Assembly: GCA_965224595.1 (NCBI GenBank)
Contig: OZ245058.1
Coordinates: 744,001 to 808,000, forward strand
Direction of reading: 5' to 3'
DNA from: Aliivibrio_A sp016764915
Lineage (GTDB): Bacteria; Pseudomonadota; Gammaproteobacteria; Enterobacterales; Vibrionaceae
Length of the DNA: 64,000 nt
Part shown: one piece after another, positions 63,101 to 64,000 of the stretch
Layout of the letters: each line of letters begins with the position of its first letter
Numbering within the stretch: the stretch's first letter is position 1
The notes under the pieces: generated by a model
Database searches by the model: none
What the model was told of the DNA's origin: nothing
Seen by the model: only the letters and a program-made list of their open reading frames with translations
Position numbers and translations under genes: made by a program

Positions 63101-64000
63101 AAGGTTTGAACATCGCTGGTGGTCATTATGGCAAGCTGCAAGTGAGTGCTTCGCCACAAATAAACAGCTCTGAATATCTTTCTCAACTGTTTCAATACCC
63201 TTACGGCTGCGCGGAGCAGACCATCAGTAAAGGCTCTGCATATCTGTTGGATTCTGAGCAGATAAATCGCGTAAAACAAGAGTTTATGAAAGAGAAACCG
63301 GAGCGTGAGTGGGTGCTGCAAGCCGTACAACGTTTGGCTGGTTTTCAAAATTCCTATGGTGGCTTTGGGCTCTGGTCTTCAACAGGTCAAGAGCGGCCTT
63401 GGTTAACCGTCTATGCGACCGAATTTTTACAGCATGCAAACAAGCGGCATCCGGGTGTTGTGCCTGCTGCCGTACTTGAGAGTGCTCAACATCGTATTGA
63501 ACAATATGTTCGACGAGAGAGTTTGGTTAATTCGTTGGTTTATCGTAAACAGGAGAGCGTGATTGTTCGAAGCTATGCGGTCTATCTGCTCGCGTTGCAG
63601 GGAAAGGCGCGTTGGGCTGATATTGATAAAATGACCAAATCTGCCATTAAGCAGGGCTGGTTATCCAAACTATCTGTGGTGCAATTAGCGGCTGCCTTTG
63701 CCTTGGTGGGGGATGAACAGCGTGCCAAAGCCTTGCTAAATGAGTCTCGTATAGTAAGTCGGACCCAACGTTATTATCTCTCTGACTATGGCAGTGAGAT
63801 TCGAGACCAAGCGTTGATTGTCACCATTACTGAACAATTAAAATCTAAGCGGTTACTGGATGTTACGTCATACCAAGTTGCTGCGATTGAATCGGTAATT
63901 GAGCAGTTGGATCAACGTAGATGGTTAAGCACTCAAGAGAGCAGCGCTTTGGTGAAAGCCAGTTTAATTACCGATCAAATCAACCAAGCAGAGATAGCCG
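60115..64000 (+). CDS. Alpha-2-macroglobulin-like protein with thioester (partial, 3' end missing)
   Basis: An open frame from the ATG at 60115 to the window edge, 1295 codons; ATG at 60103 and 60055 are in-frame alternatives. A signal peptide ('IARMFAFCLASVISFSSFSQ') without a convincing lipobox is followed by repeated MG domains. The MG10/TED part has 'VTLSLVDKGITNISGYLPTN' and, at about residue 1032, 'YPYGCAEQTISKG', which holds the CxEQ thioester. The alpha/alpha-toroid (TED) follows ('NSYGGFGLWSS'). Bacterial A2Ms trap foreign proteases in the periplasm. No pbpC is seen, but it could lie beyond the edge. E. coli YfhM has a thioester and YfaS does not; this one has it. Confidence 0.85.
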   Translation, partial: MTRFSIARMFAFCLASVISFSSFSQQAEKILEPHLQVIGNGPIISLSHRSLPITSMNVEEVDIEYLRVEKPQSFLLENYFSQRLDNWQLEDARRELKSITIDRYRLPYVKKNVESSSRIKLPTSLEPGWYVAIVNPVNSYSQYQQQIVQILLTDIGIQAKLFNDNLFISATKLSSGSPLNSGIAYIYEKGELIDSVTLSDQGTAQLDIQIDASNVIIIEHENDLAILPFKEVALDLSEFKISGEQYRDVSAFIFSNRDLIKPGESVPINVLLRDADGELVTRQSLQLSVIKPDNQVMYSEQLIEQQRGYYRTDVSIPSDADVGRWRIEVRSDPTAQRPLNSWFFQVQEFVPERMELTLSNVPSSVTANQSFSIDLAGRYLFGALADGNRVNTTIMYDPVRHFSGPYKQYYVGQDFYLSEYYQDLDSVRLDKGGLGQLSVTLPSEDLLSPVKGIATLDLMEEGATGSQSSFEFTAWRSVPIPAILPHHKTPDYDSVAQFDILLLNQDGSDSVDGSVELEFYENQGRYYWTYEEGRGWEQHEQPEWKSIKVQQLSTSKSPTTVSLKVKWGEYRVVATESLSGSKTVYDFYAGWGDGNQQMPAKPGHLDLKLDKSGYENGESAQLTYTSPIKGSILITVEGEGVLWSESFKVKSKQQQTLNIPISKDWNRHDLYISAVVTGNNRQGIATRLQGIKHLPLKRDERIHQVEITLPEKLEPLKTVIIPVKINTIPHSNESNNTEQNWVTLSLVDKGITNISGYLPTNPANVFFGQQRYGADIIDLFSRLYDQRINPFATPRFGSDDVTPEHRGNLVESKTILFMSEAVAFNDEGEAFVEVTLPDYNGEAQVVATTFSERRYGQQTESVKIAAPIVAELAVPRFLAPSDNSMVHLDLFNSSGKVQTVQLSLLSSEVNTLNIDKLPSKVTLSDGEHFTLGIPVTVDGEISATTLTFMLAISNEEIDIKRDWSVPVRQIMPLVKQRYVHVLQPNERFTVDPAHWQGLNIAGGHYGKLQVSASPQINSSEYLSQLFQYPYGCAEQTISKGSAYLLDSEQINRVKQEFMKEKPEREWVLQAVQRLAGFQNSYGGFGLWSSTGQERPWLTVYATEFLQHANKRHPGVVPAAVLESAQHRIEQYVRRESLVNSLVYRKQESVIVRSYAVYLLALQGKARWADIDKMTKSAIKQGWLSKLSVVQLAAAFALVGDEQRAKALLNESRIVSRTQRYYLSDYGSEIRDQALIVTITEQLKSKRLLDVTSYQVAAIESVIEQLDQRRWLSTQESSALVKASLITDQINQAEIA

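Noticed and set aside
1..64000. tRNA, rRNA, CRISPR arrays or prophage
   Set aside because: No cloverleaf, rRNA stretch, regular spaced repeats or phage structural genes were seen on reading through; a covariance-model search could still find small RNAs that I cannot detect by eye.

Overview
The window is chromosomal DNA of a gammaproteobacterium, most likely a marine Vibrionaceae member (Vibrio or a close relative). This rests on gene content: a Fur-controlled class Ib ribonucleotide reductase beside a Fur-controlled SUF operon, a long-form isocitrate lyase divergent from malate synthase G, an OprC/NosA-like outer-membrane receptor, dense c-di-GMP and chemotaxis genes, and close gene packing with E. 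coli-like Fur, CRP and CueR sites. No species can be named from the sequence alone. I see no rRNA, tRNA, CRISPR array or intact insertion sequence.

Layout. 1-3.1 kb: the end of an M50/HlyD-type protein, a short SecA paralogue and a periplasmic HlyD-like adaptor, probably an export system cut by the window edge. 3.2-13.3 kb: an electron-transfer and nitric-oxide island. It holds MarR, cytochrome b561, a 46-bp palindrome, cytochrome c', a membrane protein, a Dnr-type Crp/Fnr regulator, a methyltransferase and cupin, and an operon of receptor, Tat-exported binding protein, ABC permease, ATPase and NnrS. Two TTGA-N6-TCAA boxes, one beside the regulator and one before the receptor, tie the regulator to both operons; the receptor promoter also carries a Fur box. 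13.3-22.7 kb: nrdHIEF and sufABCDSE, divergent, each with its own Fur box. 22.7-24.3 kb: an ABC-F ATPase (YbiT type).

24.5-30 kb: a nucleoside and 5-deoxynucleoside salvage cluster (class II aldolase, MtnA, DeoD, NupC, adenosine deaminase, XapX protein) with a CRP site. Together these could take adenosine-type nucleosides to DHAP and an aldehyde. 30-33.5 kb: a transposase-like gene and two orphan genes. 33.7-36.5 kb: an ascorbate-type PTS and CutC. 36.6-37.8 kb: a secreted MsrA-MsrB fusion. 37.9-45.2 kb: a cus-type copper efflux operon (small Cys/Met-rich protein, CusC, CusB, CusA, cupredoxin) read from a CueR-type promoter with a 19-bp spacer. 45.2-47.6 kb: an isochorismatase-like hydrolase, a GlxA-type regulator, a GNAT acetyltransferase and an ABM-domain protein.

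47.6-52.3 kb: the glyoxylate shunt (aceA and glcB, divergent over a palindrome-rich spacer) with a possible ADP-ribosyltransferase-fold protein behind aceA. 52.4-57.7 kb: a chemoreceptor, a small periplasmic protein, a GGDEF cyclase and an HD-GYP phosphodiesterase. 57.8-60 kb: phosphomannomutase and a TrmK-type tRNA methyltransferase. 60.1 kb to the end: a large alpha-2-macroglobulin-like protein with a CAEQ thioester motif, open at the right edge. Themes that recur are iron and copper supply, nitrosative and oxidative stress, and carbon salvage. The best candidate for an undescribed system is the NO- and iron-responsive receptor/ABC/NnrS operon; the SecA-like export locus is second.
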